DNA of 64,000 bases from Candidatus Tepidiaquacella proteinivora (GTDB lineage: Bacteria; Bacteroidota; Ignavibacteria; Tepidaquicellales; Tepidaquicellaceae). Positions 7,291-16,438 of this stretch are shown here, piece by piece. The notes beneath the pieces are model-generated. The model was not told where the DNA came from. It ran no database searches and worked only from the letters and a program-made list of their open reading frames with translations. How positions within the stretch are numbered: position 1 is the first letter of the stretch; each line of letters opens with the position of its first letter. The stretch lies in assembly GCA_013348845.1 (NCBI GenBank), contig CP054675.1:1931501-1995500 (forward strand). Direction: 5' to 3'. Position numbers and translations under genes: made by a program.

Positions 7291-9573
7291 ATGTTTGGAA
7301 AAATCCTTATTTATATTACTTTTGTATTTGCATTACTGACAGTTTTATTTTATCTGCTTCATTATAATAAAAAAATAAAATCTCTCTTATTCCCACGTTT
7401 TACATTTCATATTTCTGTCATTTCCGTTTTACTTGCATCATCTTATTTGTTGAGTTTAATACTTAACCATCAATTTCAATATACTTATGTTTGGGAATAT
7501 AGCAGCAGAGATTTGAGTTTCCCTTTACTTTTATCAACTTTTTATGCCGGGCAGGAAGGTAGTTTTCTTTTATGGTTATTGTTTTCTGTAATTATTGGTG
7601 TTTTTCTCCTTACTTTTATTAAAAAATATGAAGAATTTGAAAGTCCTGTTATGATTTTTTATTCGCTTGTTATTGTATTCTTAAGTCTCTTATTAATTTT
7701 ACAAAGTCCATTCCAGTATGTATGGGAGACTTTTCCAAAAGAGGCAAAAGTTGGTTTTGTTCCACAGGACGGCAGAGGTTTAAATCCGATATTACAGAAT
7801 TTCTGGATGGTTATTCATCCACCAGTATTATTTATTGGATTTGCCTCACTTGCAGTTCCGTTTTCTTTTTCTGTTTCTGCTTTATTAACCCGTAAATATC
7901 AAAAATGGATTTATCTGACTTTACCCTGGCTTTTATTTTCCACAGGAATACTTGGCGCAGGTATTATTTTAGGAGCTTTCTGGGCTTATGGGGTACTTGG
8001 ATGGGGTGGTTATTGGTCTTGGGACCCCGTAGAAAATTCATCTTTGATACCCTGGATTTTTAGTGTTGCGGCTGTTCATACAATGATTGCACAACAGATT
8101 ACTAAAAAATATGTAATAACTAATATTTTACTTAATATTTTTTCTTTTATTTTTGTACTTTATTCAACTTTCCTAACCAGAAGTGGTATTTTAGCTGATG
8201 CTTCTGTTCATTCTTTTGTTAAACCTGGAAATGAAATTTATATTACACTTCTTTCTTTCATAATTTTATTTTTGATTTTATCATTATCTTTATTCTTTTA
8301 CAGATTTAAAAAAATAAAAGTCTATGCTGATTCTGTGGATAAAGGATTAAAGGTTACCTCTAAAGAAAACATTATTTTTATTGGCTCTGTAGTATTAATT
8401 ATTTCCGCCTTCTTGATTTTGATTGGTACAAGTTTACCGATTGTTTCCTCTTCAAAAGTTGATGCAGATTCTTACTATAATCAGACTAATATGATATTGG
8501 CAATTGCATTTGTTTTGCTTGCTGGTATTGCATTTTTTCTTTCCTGGGAAAAGAATATCGAAAAAGACCTTAAAGAATTGTGGATAATATTATTAATTAG
8601 CTTTATAGTTACTGCTGTTATTGGGTTTGTTGCTGTTCCAAATTTATATTTTTTATTATTTATTTTTACCTGTATCTTTACCTTATTTGTAAGCGTTGTG
8701 GCAATTGTAAAAAAACTCAGAATAAGAAATTTTAAAATTGGTTTTGCAATCGGACATTTAGGATTAGTTCTTCTCTTCCTTGGAGTAATTGGCTCTGCTA
8801 AATACTCTGAAGAAACAAATCTTGAGTTAGAAAAAAATGTACCTTACGAAGCTTTTGGCTATAAATTTACATATTTTGGTGATGAAGAATTTTTAGATAA
8901 TAATAATAAAAAATATTATTTACTTATAAAGGTTGAAAAGGATAACCAGGAAATAATTATGAAACCTGTAATGTATTACAGCTCATATATGAATAGTGTA
9001 ATGAAAGAACCTCACATTAAAAGCTTTCTGACAAAAGACTTATATATTTCCCCTTTAGAGTTGATAGCACCACAACCGTTTTCAGATGAGCAAATTCTTA
9101 CTTTTAAAACCAATGAAGTAAAAGAATTTGATAAATTGAAAATGAAATTTTTAAATGTTGATGTATCACAAATTCCTATGCGCTCTGGCAATATAAACAG
9201 CAGAAAATATTCAGTATTTGCAAATTTTGAGATATATAAAGAAGATAAGAAAGAACTTTTAAAACTGGAATTAATTTATAATTCTGATAATTCTGAGCCG
9301 GTTCCAATGAAATCAACTATTGATACCAATTATACTTTTTACTTTACTGGTATAAATGTAGATAATGATGGAAATGGTACTGTTGTTAAAGTTGCTGTTG
9401 TAGATTCAAAAAATAACATTAAACTGGAAAATGAAAAATTAATTGTTTCTGTATCAGTTAAACCTTTTATTGGAATCTTGTGGATTGGTTCAATTTTATT
9501 GATTGTTGGATTTTTCTATTCTATTTTCAACAGAGTTAAAATGTTAAAAAATACTACTGATGTAAAAAAGTGA
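7291..9573 (+). CDS. ccmF: Cytochrome c heme lyase CcmF
   Basis: The 760-residue polytopic membrane protein contains the WWD heme-handling motif WGGYWSWDPVENSSLIPW, and the downstream LTRSGILADASVHSF that is characteristic of CcmF. Conserved His residues flank the motif (IHPPVLF, VHSF). About 15 membrane segments surround a periplasmic domain near residues 500-720, and one final helix closes the chain near the C-terminus. The protein attaches heme from CcmE to apocytochromes. It is somewhat longer than the usual 650 residues because of the enlarged C-terminal soluble region. It ends the ccmC-D-E-F run and no terminator is obvious behind it. The 112 bases to etfB hold no gene that I can support. 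Confidence 0.92.
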   Translation: MFGKILIYITFVFALLTVLFYLLHYNKKIKSLLFPRFTFHISVISVLLASSYLLSLILNHQFQYTYVWEYSSRDLSFPLLLSTFYAGQEGSFLLWLLFSVIIGVFLLTFIKKYEEFESPVMIFYSLVIVFLSLLLILQSPFQYVWETFPKEAKVGFVPQDGRGLNPILQNFWMVIHPPVLFIGFASLAVPFSFSVSALLTRKYQKWIYLTLPWLLFSTGILGAGIILGAFWAYGVLGWGGYWSWDPVENSSLIPWIFSVAAVHTMIAQQITKKYVITNILLNIFSFIFVLYSTFLTRSGILADASVHSFVKPGNEIYITLLSFIILFLILSLSLFFYRFKKIKVYADSVDKGLKVTSKENIIFIGSVVLIISAFLILIGTSLPIVSSSKVDADSYYNQTNMILAIAFVLLAGIAFFLSWEKNIEKDLKELWIILLISFIVTAVIGFVAVPNLYFLLFIFTCIFTLFVSVVAIVKKLRIRNFKIGFAIGHLGLVLLFLGVIGSAKYSEETNLELEKNVPYEAFGYKFTYFGDEEFLDNNNKKYYLLIKVEKDNQEIIMKPVMYYSSYMNSVMKEPHIKSFLTKDLYISPLELIAPQPFSDEQILTFKTNEVKEFDKLKMKFLNVDVSQIPMRSGNINSRKYSVFANFEIYKEDKKELLKLELIYNSDNSEPVPMKSTIDTNYTFYFTGINVDNDGNGTVVKVAVVDSKNNIKLENEKLIVSVSVKPFIGILWIGSILLIVGFFYSIFNRVKMLKNTTDVKK

Positions 9574-9685
9574 TTTTATGAAAAATATTAATCGTTCTGA
9601 TTTTCCTTTTACATTTAATTGATTGTATATAATTTAAACAACTTTTTTAATTTAAAAATCATAAACCTGTAATAAAATATCCTTT

Positions 9686-10570
9686 ATGTACAATTCAATA
9701 GTTCTTGTAAAACAAGTACCGGATACAGCAAACATTACTGGACAGGTAATGAAAGAAGATGGAACTGTTAACCGCGCTTTATTACCTGCAATATTCAATT
9801 ATGAAGATAAAGTTGCCCTTGAAATTGCTCTTAGGGTAAAAGAAAAATATGGTGGTAAGGTAATATGTATTACAATGGGACCACCAAGAGCGACTGATGT
9901 TTTAAGGGAATGTCTTTATATGGGAGCTGATGAAGTCTATGCTATAACCGATAGAAAATTTGCAGGTGCTGATACCCTTGCCACTTCTTATGTATTAAGT
10001 GAGGTGATTAAGAAAATCGGGAATTATCATTTTGTCTTTGGTGGTAGGCAGGCAATTGATGGTGATACTGCTCAGGTCGGACCACAAACCGCAGAAAAAC
10101 TTAACATACCTCAAATTACTTATGCTGAAGAAATTATTGATATCAAAAATAATAAAGTAAGAGTTAAAAGAAAAATTGATGGTGGTTATGAAATTTTAGA
10201 AAGCACGATCCCGGTCTTAATTACCGTAATTAAAGAAGCAGCTGAACCGAGACCATTCAGTGCAAAAAGAGTTATGACATATAAAACAGCTAAATCTCTC
10301 TCTGAACTTGAAAAACTAACTGAAGGTAATTCACTTTTATATATTGATAGTTTATTGCATGAGTATAAACAAAAAAACAAGTTTATTCCAACAATTACAT
10401 CTGAAGATATTGATATTGACCAATCAAGGATTGGAATAAAAGGGTCTCCAACAAAGGTTTTTAAAGTTGAATCAGTTGTGCTTTCTGGTGGTAACCACGA
10501 GAAAATTGAAGCTTCAAAACAAGGAATCAGTATGTTAATAGATAAGTTGATTGAAGACAAGATTTTTTAA
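9686..10570 (+). CDS. etfB: Electron transfer flavoprotein subunit beta
   Basis: The 294-residue protein begins with the EtfB pattern VLVKQVPDTA, then EDKVALEIALRVKEKYGGKV, DGDTAQVGPQTAEKL and the AMP/FAD-site stretch. It forms a heterodimer with EtfA and carries electrons from acyl-CoA dehydrogenases. It is about 40 residues longer than typical EtfB, with an extended C-terminus. It is followed after 23 bases by etfA and then by an acyl-CoA dehydrogenase, so the three probably form one fatty-acid oxidation operon. I see no bifurcating partner such as CarC or FixCX adjacent, so an ordinary ETF is the simplest reading. Confidence 0.93.
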   Translation: MYNSIVLVKQVPDTANITGQVMKEDGTVNRALLPAIFNYEDKVALEIALRVKEKYGGKVICITMGPPRATDVLRECLYMGADEVYAITDRKFAGADTLATSYVLSEVIKKIGNYHFVFGGRQAIDGDTAQVGPQTAEKLNIPQITYAEEIIDIKNNKVRVKRKIDGGYEILESTIPVLITVIKEAAEPRPFSAKRVMTYKTAKSLSELEKLTEGNSLLYIDSLLHEYKQKNKFIPTITSEDIDIDQSRIGIKGSPTKVFKVESVVLSGGNHEKIEASKQGISMLIDKLIEDKIF

Positions 10571-10593
10571 TTTATTAAACAATAAATTCTAAT

Positions 10594-11610
10594 ATGATAG
10601 CAAATAATCAAGTATGGGTTTTTACAGAACAAAGAGATGGCAAGCCTGCTGATGTGAGTTTGGAACTTCTTAGCAAGGGGAGAAAACTTGCAGATAGTAT
10701 GAATGGTATATTAAAGTCTATTGTTATCGGAGATAATGTATTGGAAGTTGCAAAAGAAACTTTTTGGTATGGTGCTGACGTTTGTTTTCTTATTCAACAT
10801 CCTGACTTAAAACATTATAGAACTCTTCCGTATAGCAGAATTATTAATGAGCTTATTAAAAAAGAATTACCGCGAATTGTTCTTTTTGGAGCAACTGTTG
10901 TCGGGAGAGATTTAGCACCAAGAGTGGCATCAAACACAAAAAGTGGTTTAACCGCTGATTGTACTGATTTAAAAGTTTCTGACGTTACATACCTCGGTAC
11001 TAAGTATGAAAAACTTCTTTTACAGATAAGACCTGCATTTGGTGGAAATATAATTGCAACAATTATTACTCCTGATGCTCCTGTACAGATGGCAACAGTA
11101 AGAGAAGGCGTTATGGAAATGCATAGATTAGATAAACCAAAGGAATTTAAAATTGAAGAAATAAAATATACCCCGCTTGAAACTGATAATTTAGTTACTT
11201 TTATAGAACAACACAGAGAAGAAAGTAAAGTTAATCTTAAATCTGCACCTATTATCGTTGCCGGTGGCTACGGACTTGGTACGAAAGAAAATTTTTCATT
11301 AATTTATGAACTTGCTCATATCATTGGCGGAGAAGTAGCAGGTAGTCGTGCTGCTGTTGATGCTGGCTTTGTTCCCGCGGAAAGACAGGTTGGTCAAACA
11401 GGGGTTACTGTCAGACCGAAACTTTATATTGCTGTCGGTATTTCCGGGGCAATACAGCACAGAGCAGGTATGCAGGATTCTAAAAAAATCATTGCTATTA
11501 ACACTGACCCTGAAGCTCCTATCTTTGATATTGCACATTATGGTATTGTAGGAGATGCAACTGAAGTAATACCAATTTTTATAGAAACATACAAAAGTAA
11601 ATTGAAATAA
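10594..11610 (+). CDS. etfA: Electron transfer flavoprotein subunit alpha
   Basis: The 338-residue protein has the C-terminal FAD-binding signature of EtfA: GSRAAVDAGFVPAERQVGQTG, then PKLYIAVGISGAIQHRAGM and INTDPEAPIFDIAHYGIVGD. The N-terminal half has the alpha/beta domain shared with EtfB. It binds the electron-carrying FAD and pairs with EtfB. It lies 23 bases after etfB and 3 bases before the acyl-CoA dehydrogenase that should reduce it. The length is slightly above the usual 310-330 residues. Confidence 0.95.
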   Translation: MIANNQVWVFTEQRDGKPADVSLELLSKGRKLADSMNGILKSIVIGDNVLEVAKETFWYGADVCFLIQHPDLKHYRTLPYSRIINELIKKELPRIVLFGATVVGRDLAPRVASNTKSGLTADCTDLKVSDVTYLGTKYEKLLLQIRPAFGGNIIATIITPDAPVQMATVREGVMEMHRLDKPKEFKIEEIKYTPLETDNLVTFIEQHREESKVNLKSAPIIVAGGYGLGTKENFSLIYELAHIIGGEVAGSRAAVDAGFVPAERQVGQTGVTVRPKLYIAVGISGAIQHRAGMQDSKKIIAINTDPEAPIFDIAHYGIVGDATEVIPIFIETYKSKLK

Positions 11611-11613
11611 CTT

Positions 11614-13335
11614 ATGCCAAATTTTTTCACAGACAATCCGGATATTCTTTTTCATTTTAACAATTTTGATTTGAGGGAAATTGTTGAAATTGCAGAAGAT
11701 AATTATCAACAGGCAAAAATTTATGATTATGCACCGGTTAATTATGAAGACGCAATTGAAAATTACAGAAAAGTTTTAGAAATCGTTGGGGACATTGCGG
11801 GAAATTTTATTGAACCACGTGCCACAGATGTTGACCTTGAAGGTGCTCATTATAAAGATGGAAAAGTTATTTATGCAAAAGGTACACAGGAAAGTTTAAA
11901 TCAACTTGCTAAAGCAGATTTGATGGGTATGGTTCTTCCCCGAAAATATGGGGGATTGAATTTCCCTATGTCTATTTATATGATTGCAACGGAAATTATT
12001 TCAAGAGCAGATGCTTCACTTATGAACATTTTTGGATTGCAGGATATAGGCGAAATGATTTATAAATATGGATCTGAGTCACAAAAGCAGGAGTTTTTAC
12101 CAAAGTTTTGCACAGGTGAATATACCGGAGCAATGGCGTTAACAGAACCTGATGCCGGTTCTGATTTGCAGGCGGTGAAATTACAGGCATATCAGGATGA
12201 AAACGGAAAGTGGTTTTTAAAAGGAGTCAAGAGATTCATTACAAATGGAAATGCAAATGTACTTCTTGTCCTTGCAAGATCTGAACCAGGTACAAAAGAT
12301 GGCAGGGGTTTAAGTATGTTTGTTTGTTATGGTGATGAAACTGTTAAAATAAGGAGAATAGAAAATAAACTTGGGATACACGGCTCACCAACTTGTGAAC
12401 TTCAATTCAATAATACTCCGGCTCAACTTGTCGGAAGTAGAAAGTTTGGACTTATTAAATATGTTTTTGATTTAATGTTCAGAGCAAGACTTGGTGTATC
12501 TGCTCAGGCGTTAGGAATTTCGCAGGCGGCTTATGAAGAAGCATTATCTTATGCGAAATCGAGAGAGCAATTTGGCAAAGCGATTTATAATATTCCCGCT
12601 GTTACAAATATACTTCTTGATATGAGAACTATGCTGGAAAGTAACCGCTCTCTTTTATATTCTGCCGGAATTATAGTTGACAGGAAAGAAAAACTTGAAG
12701 AAAAAATTGAAAAATTAAAAGCCGAAAATAAACCCGTTACCGAATATACTAATGAATTAAAATACCTCACTAAAGTTGCTAATCTTTTGACTCCTATGTG
12801 TAAATATGTTTTAACAGAATCTGTCAATAAAATTACTTATGATGCTTTACAATTACATGGTGGCACTGGCTATATGCGGGAGTTTAAAGTTGAAAGATAT
12901 GCAAGAGATGCAAGGATAACAAATATATACGAAGGAACATCCCAACTCCAGATTGTTGCTGCTGCCGGTGGAGTTATAGGTGACATTTTGAAAGAATATT
13001 TTGATAAAAAAGAACAAAAAATTTATCCCGGAGGACTTTCAAGACTTTCAAATTACCTGAAGGAAATCAGACAGATTTTCTATGATTCTTTAAAATATGT
13101 TTTAGATAAAAAAGATGTAATGTTTCAGGAAGTTGCCTCTAAAGATTTGGTTGAACTTTACAGTTATTTGTTTGTAGGTTATTTATTACTTGATGAAGCT
13201 CTGATTGATGAAAGAAAAAAATTCATTGCTAATCGATATATCATTAATTCCCTTGCTAATGCGAGAAGGAATGCTGAAAATATAAGAAATGAACTTTTTT
13301 CTGATTTACTTCACAGTGATAAAATATTAATATAA
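11614..13335 (+). CDS. Acyl-CoA dehydrogenase
   Basis: The 573-residue flavoprotein has the standard acyl-CoA dehydrogenase blocks: ALTEPDAGSDLQAVK in the middle domain, REQFGKAIYNIPAVTNILLDM in the helical domain, QLHGGTGYMRE, and the catalytic-base signature NIYEGTSQLQI. It oxidises an acyl-CoA at the alpha-beta bond and passes electrons to the ETF encoded immediately upstream. It is longer than the usual 380-residue enzymes. The extra is a helical C-terminal extension of about 120 residues and a charged insertion (KLEEKIEKLKAENK, near residue 355), as in very-long-chain or ACAD9-like members. Chain-length preference cannot be read. Confidence 0.93.
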   Translation: MPNFFTDNPDILFHFNNFDLREIVEIAEDNYQQAKIYDYAPVNYEDAIENYRKVLEIVGDIAGNFIEPRATDVDLEGAHYKDGKVIYAKGTQESLNQLAKADLMGMVLPRKYGGLNFPMSIYMIATEIISRADASLMNIFGLQDIGEMIYKYGSESQKQEFLPKFCTGEYTGAMALTEPDAGSDLQAVKLQAYQDENGKWFLKGVKRFITNGNANVLLVLARSEPGTKDGRGLSMFVCYGDETVKIRRIENKLGIHGSPTCELQFNNTPAQLVGSRKFGLIKYVFDLMFRARLGVSAQALGISQAAYEEALSYAKSREQFGKAIYNIPAVTNILLDMRTMLESNRSLLYSAGIIVDRKEKLEEKIEKLKAENKPVTEYTNELKYLTKVANLLTPMCKYVLTESVNKITYDALQLHGGTGYMREFKVERYARDARITNIYEGTSQLQIVAAAGGVIGDILKEYFDKKEQKIYPGGLSRLSNYLKEIRQIFYDSLKYVLDKKDVMFQEVASKDLVELYSYLFVGYLLLDEALIDERKKFIANRYIINSLANARRNAENIRNELFSDLLHSDKILI

Positions 13336-13345
13336 AAATATTTTA

Positions 13346-13351
13346 AGGAGG
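13346..13351 (+). promoter_or_regulatory. Strong Shine-Dalgarno for a TTG-start small gene
   Basis: AGGAGG stands seven bases before the TTG at 13359. Most genes of this window lack such a site, so its presence decides the start of the 65-residue protein. Confidence 0.75.
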
Positions 13352-13358
13352 TTTAAAA

Positions 13359-13556
13359 TTGTTTTATTATAAAATTTATGATGACTGTGGAAACCTGAAT
13401 TATTTTAAAAGTTCGCTTTCCTATAAAGATATTGTTAAGTGTATTGAGGAATTTAAGACAAATAATGATGAGTATTTAAATACTACATTCTTCGAATATA
13501 TGAAAACATTAGATAAAGATTTCCAGGAAATTGAAATAAATGAAATTTTTTATTAA
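13359..13556 (+). CDS. Small protein of unknown function (65 residues)
   Basis: A 65-residue acidic reading frame starts with TTG and is preceded at 13346-13351 by a perfect AGGAGG ribosome binding site with seven bases of spacing, which supports translation from this unusual start. It is rich in Tyr, Asp and Glu (MFYYKIYDDCGN..., EYMKTLDKDFQE) and has no signal peptide or membrane segment. I recognise no family. It follows the acyl-CoA dehydrogenase by 23 bases and may belong to that operon. It could be a cytosolic accessory protein. Only the ribosome binding site and the full-length frame support it. Confidence 0.6.
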   Translation: MFYYKIYDDCGNLNYFKSSLSYKDIVKCIEEFKTNNDEYLNTTFFEYMKTLDKDFQEIEINEIFY

Positions 13557-13574
13557 TTAAAATTTTTTATTTGA

Positions 13575-13946
13575 TTATTTCTTTGACCACAAGCCAATAA
13601 CATTATTATCGAGGTCTCTGAACAAAGCATAATATCCTGCGGTTTCGCTTATAAGAGTTTTTTCCTGCTCGATTTTTCCTCCGATCTCTTTAACTTTTCT
13701 TAACTTCTCTTCAATATCATCTACCTCAATATATAAAATTATTGATTGTCCCACTTGTTCGGAAAACTCTCTTCTGGTAAAACCTCCACCAATAGTGTTT
13801 TCGCCAGTATATATATTCCAATAAATTGTTTTAGAGCCTTGAGAGAGTTTAAATTCCCAATCAAAAAGTTGGCTATAAAAATTTTTTGCTCTTTCGAAAT
13901 CTGTTACTCTTATTTCAAACCAACCTATAGGATTTTTTCCTGCCAT
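13575..13946 (-). CDS. VOC-family (glyoxalase/bleomycin-resistance fold) protein
   Basis: The 123-residue protein has one paired beta-alpha-beta-beta-beta unit set of the vicinal oxygen chelate fold. It begins WFEIRVTDFERAKNFYSQLFDW and ends YYALFRDLDNNVIGLWS, the usual end of such proteins. The group includes glyoxalases, dioxygenases and many unassigned proteins, and substrate or metal cannot be told here. The start ATG at 13946 has a good AGGAG ribosome binding site upstream. It is a single gene convergent with the small protein before it. The 253 bases up to the next gene hold only a terminator. Confidence 0.85.
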   Translation of the reverse strand: MAGKNPIGWFEIRVTDFERAKNFYSQLFDWEFKLSQGSKTIYWNIYTGENTIGGGFTRREFSEQVGQSIILYIEVDDIEEKLRKVKEIGGKIEQEKTLISETAGYYALFRDLDNNVIGLWSKK

Positions 13947-14146
13947 ATTTTACTCCTGTTATTATTTTAGTTACAAAATTAATTTTTTCATTTATGTATT
14001 TCAAATATAATTAACAATATTTTTTTAATTTAAGTTTATTTATCATTTAGAAAAAATATTATTTTAAATAACAATTACATTATAGGCGGCATTTTCATTT
14101 AGAAATTTTGCAATTTATTTGATATAGAAAATATTAGTGATAAAAA

Positions 14147-14178
14147 AAAAGCCCTTCATTTTTCAACGAAGGGCTTTT
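14147..14178 (-). terminator. Rho-independent terminator of the kelch-type gene
   Basis: An 11-bp perfect stem (AAAAGCCCTTC with GAAGGGCTTTT, loop of ten bases) lies 22 bases after the stop of the minus-strand gene at 14200. Read on the minus strand it is followed by a run of T, so it should end that transcript. Confidence 0.9.
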
Positions 14179-14199
14179 AAAACTGTTTTGATTTTTATA

Positions 14200-16143
14200 T
14201 TATTTCATTAGCATCATCTTCTTTACAGCAGTGAACCCATTACTTTCTAATTTATAGAAGTAAATTCCGCTTGAAAGACCTGAAGCATCAAATTCTACGG
14301 TATATGTTCCGGCATTTTTTACTTCATTTACAAGTGTTGATACTTCTCTTCCAAGTACATCATATACCTTTAGTGTTACTAATCCGGATTTTGGTAATGC
14401 AAATGTAATCTTAGTTGTCGGATTAAATGGATTCGGATAATTTTGAGATAAATTGTAATCCTTTGGAATTTCCGGGTTCACACTGATGTTTGTTATAGTG
14501 CATGGGTCAACCTGAATTTGATAAAGTCCCGGGAATGCAGTACTCAGTGCTCCTCCGGGGATGAATATCTTTATCTTTCCATTAGGTAAAATAATGTTGG
14601 ATACACAAGCCCAGTAATTTGATGCTGTACCTGCTCCTCTACCTGTTAAATATGTTGTAAGCCAGGCGTTGGTTTGGGTATTGAAGATGTAAATCGTATC
14701 ATGACTTGTTGGCGCGGGTGTTACTTCTCCTGTGATTAGATAAAATCTATTGTTAACAGCAGTCCCTCCAGGACGAGAAGAACCAGTCTTACCACCAAGG
14801 AATGGTACATTCGGCCCAGCTGCCCAGGTAATTGTAGATGCATTAGCACCTATTGTACCAATTTGTAAATCATTTCTGAATGTCCCTGAATAACCACAGG
14901 ATAAATATATTTTACCATTCCATATTCCACAAGCAGCACTTCTTCTTCCTGTTCCGGCAGGTAATGAAGTAGAAGTAATCCATGTGTTACTCGCCGGTCT
15001 ATATGCATACACTCCTGTTGAATAAGAAGTCCAGCCACCAGCTAATACAAATATTACACTGTCTCCCCAGTTAACTGCATTATGACCAGATAAGGCTACT
15101 GGAAGTGGTGCAATTGATACCCACGCGCCTGTGGAAGGTGTATATTTCCAACAGGTAGTTCCACCCGTTGATACAGAAGCGCTTCCTCCAATCAGATATA
15201 ATGCGTTTCCACATTTAGTTAACGTATGTCCTGCTTTAGATTCAGGTAATGCAACACCAGCGCTCCAGGTATTAGAATTGTAATGGTATCTTTGCATTGT
15301 AGTTGAACCTGAACCAGCAGATGAACCTCCGCATATATATAATGTATCACCTAACCAATCAGATGCATGACCCCAAACCCCGGAAGAATATAATGGTATA
15401 GTTCCATAGTTACAAACATTTGTTGGGTCTTGAATAGTAGGTCCGGTTGAGGTTCTTACAATTGAAATTGCATCAATTCCAATATAATCGGAATTATTTC
15501 CACTCGGTCCACCATTCACAACGCAGTATCTGATTGCGAACCTTCCGTTGGTACTTGTCGTTGGTGCTCTAAATCCTTTAAGTGTCCAGTTTGTTAAATC
15601 GGTTTTAAATCTACCTAATTCTGTCCAGCTTCCTTCAGGAACAGAATCGTTTGTTGAATACATTACCCTGATTGAGTCAGGCCATGTACTGCCGTCCGGA
15701 GATCTTTGATAAAAATATAGAGAATCACCAGCTTGTAACCCACCAGCTAATCTTGGGAATACCAGCCAGCTATCTATGTTATTTGCTCCTTGAACTACCT
15801 GATAGTTAGCTGCGACATAGCCGGTTGCTGGTCCATTAAATGCAGGAAATACTGATGAATTACCCTGGAACCAGGTCGCTGCTGCACCTTGTGGTCCCGT
15901 ACCTCTGTAATATGGTTTATATCCTCTTGCTTTTAATGCATTGGTATCATTTGCTCCATTCATACTATCAACATAAATCACTGTTCCGTACGGTGAAACA
16001 TAAGGGGTTGGATTTTGAGTAATCGTTTGATTATCAGTTGTATTTCCTCTTGAACCATTTGGTTCTCCGATTAAAATAAAACCGGTTATGATACTAAAAA
16101 TAACAAGTAGTACCATACCGGTATAGGTAATCTTCTTTTTCAT
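14200..16143 (-). CDS. T9SS-secreted kelch-repeat protein
   Basis: The 647-residue protein begins with a signal peptide (MKKK, hydrophobic residues 8-25). The middle, about residues 250-540, holds kelch-type beta-propeller blades, seen as repeated patterns such as SKAGHTLTKCGNALYLIGG and GHNAVNWGDSVIFVLAGG. The last 85 residues are a type IX secretion C-terminal sorting domain: YNLSQNYPNPFNPTT, YDVLGREVSTLV and GIYFYKLESNGF followed by a basic end. The protein is therefore expected outside the cell or on its surface. What it binds is unknown. Its ATG has an AAGGAGG ribosome binding site and its promoter closely resembles that of the divergent secreted protein at 16439. No catalytic motif is visible. 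Confidence 0.88.
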   Translation of the reverse strand: MKKKITYTGMVLLVIFSIITGFILIGEPNGSRGNTTDNQTITQNPTPYVSPYGTVIYVDSMNGANDTNALKARGYKPYYRGTGPQGAAATWFQGNSSVFPAFNGPATGYVAANYQVVQGANNIDSWLVFPRLAGGLQAGDSLYFYQRSPDGSTWPDSIRVMYSTNDSVPEGSWTELGRFKTDLTNWTLKGFRAPTTSTNGRFAIRYCVVNGGPSGNNSDYIGIDAISIVRTSTGPTIQDPTNVCNYGTIPLYSSGVWGHASDWLGDTLYICGGSSAGSGSTTMQRYHYNSNTWSAGVALPESKAGHTLTKCGNALYLIGGSASVSTGGTTCWKYTPSTGAWVSIAPLPVALSGHNAVNWGDSVIFVLAGGWTSYSTGVYAYRPASNTWITSTSLPAGTGRRSAACGIWNGKIYLSCGYSGTFRNDLQIGTIGANASTITWAAGPNVPFLGGKTGSSRPGGTAVNNRFYLITGEVTPAPTSHDTIYIFNTQTNAWLTTYLTGRGAGTASNYWACVSNIILPNGKIKIFIPGGALSTAFPGLYQIQVDPCTITNISVNPEIPKDYNLSQNYPNPFNPTTKITFALPKSGLVTLKVYDVLGREVSTLVNEVKNAGTYTVEFDASGLSSGIYFYKLESNGFTAVKKMMLMK

Positions 16144-16178
16144 TTTACCTCCTTGTTTTGGTTTAGGTTTATTTAGTT

Positions 16179-16207
16179 AAAGTAATTATTAATTTTAAAA
16201 TTGTCAA
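16179..16207 (-). promoter_or_regulatory. Sigma70-like promoter of the kelch-type gene
   Basis: On the minus strand, TTGACA (16207-16202), a 17-base spacer and TACTTT (16184-16179) form a near-consensus promoter about 36 bases before the ATG. The spacer sequence is very like that of the divergent promoter at 16377. Confidence 0.7.
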
Positions 16208-16376
16208 GTGATATTTGTTTACTTTTGTTTTTTTAACATTACAAATCAATGTTCCTAAAGTAATTGGCTAATGTCAACGGTTCTGTTCATTAAATAAAAT
16301 ATTTAATTAGCTTGGTAATGCAAATATAAAATCACAGCTGTCAAAAATAAAAATCTCAATATCCCTAAAAAGTATA

Positions 16377-16405
16377 TTGACAATTTAAAATTAAATTATT
16401 ACTAT
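16377..16405 (+). promoter_or_regulatory. Sigma70-like promoter of the divergent secreted propeller gene
   Basis: TTGACA (16377-16382), 17 bases and TACTAT (16400-16405) stand 34 bases before the ATG at 16439, which also has a GGAGGG ribosome binding site. Spacing and even spacer bases match the promoter of the gene at 14200-16143. Confidence 0.72.
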
Positions 16406-16438
16406 ACTTTTAAATTAATAAACAAAACGGAGGGCAAA

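Noticed and set aside
10186-10560. Long antisense reading frames inside genes (for example within etfB, etfA, hdrA and the E1 gene)
   Set aside because: They lie on the reverse strand or in other frames of well-recognised genes, show no family pattern and are expected by chance.
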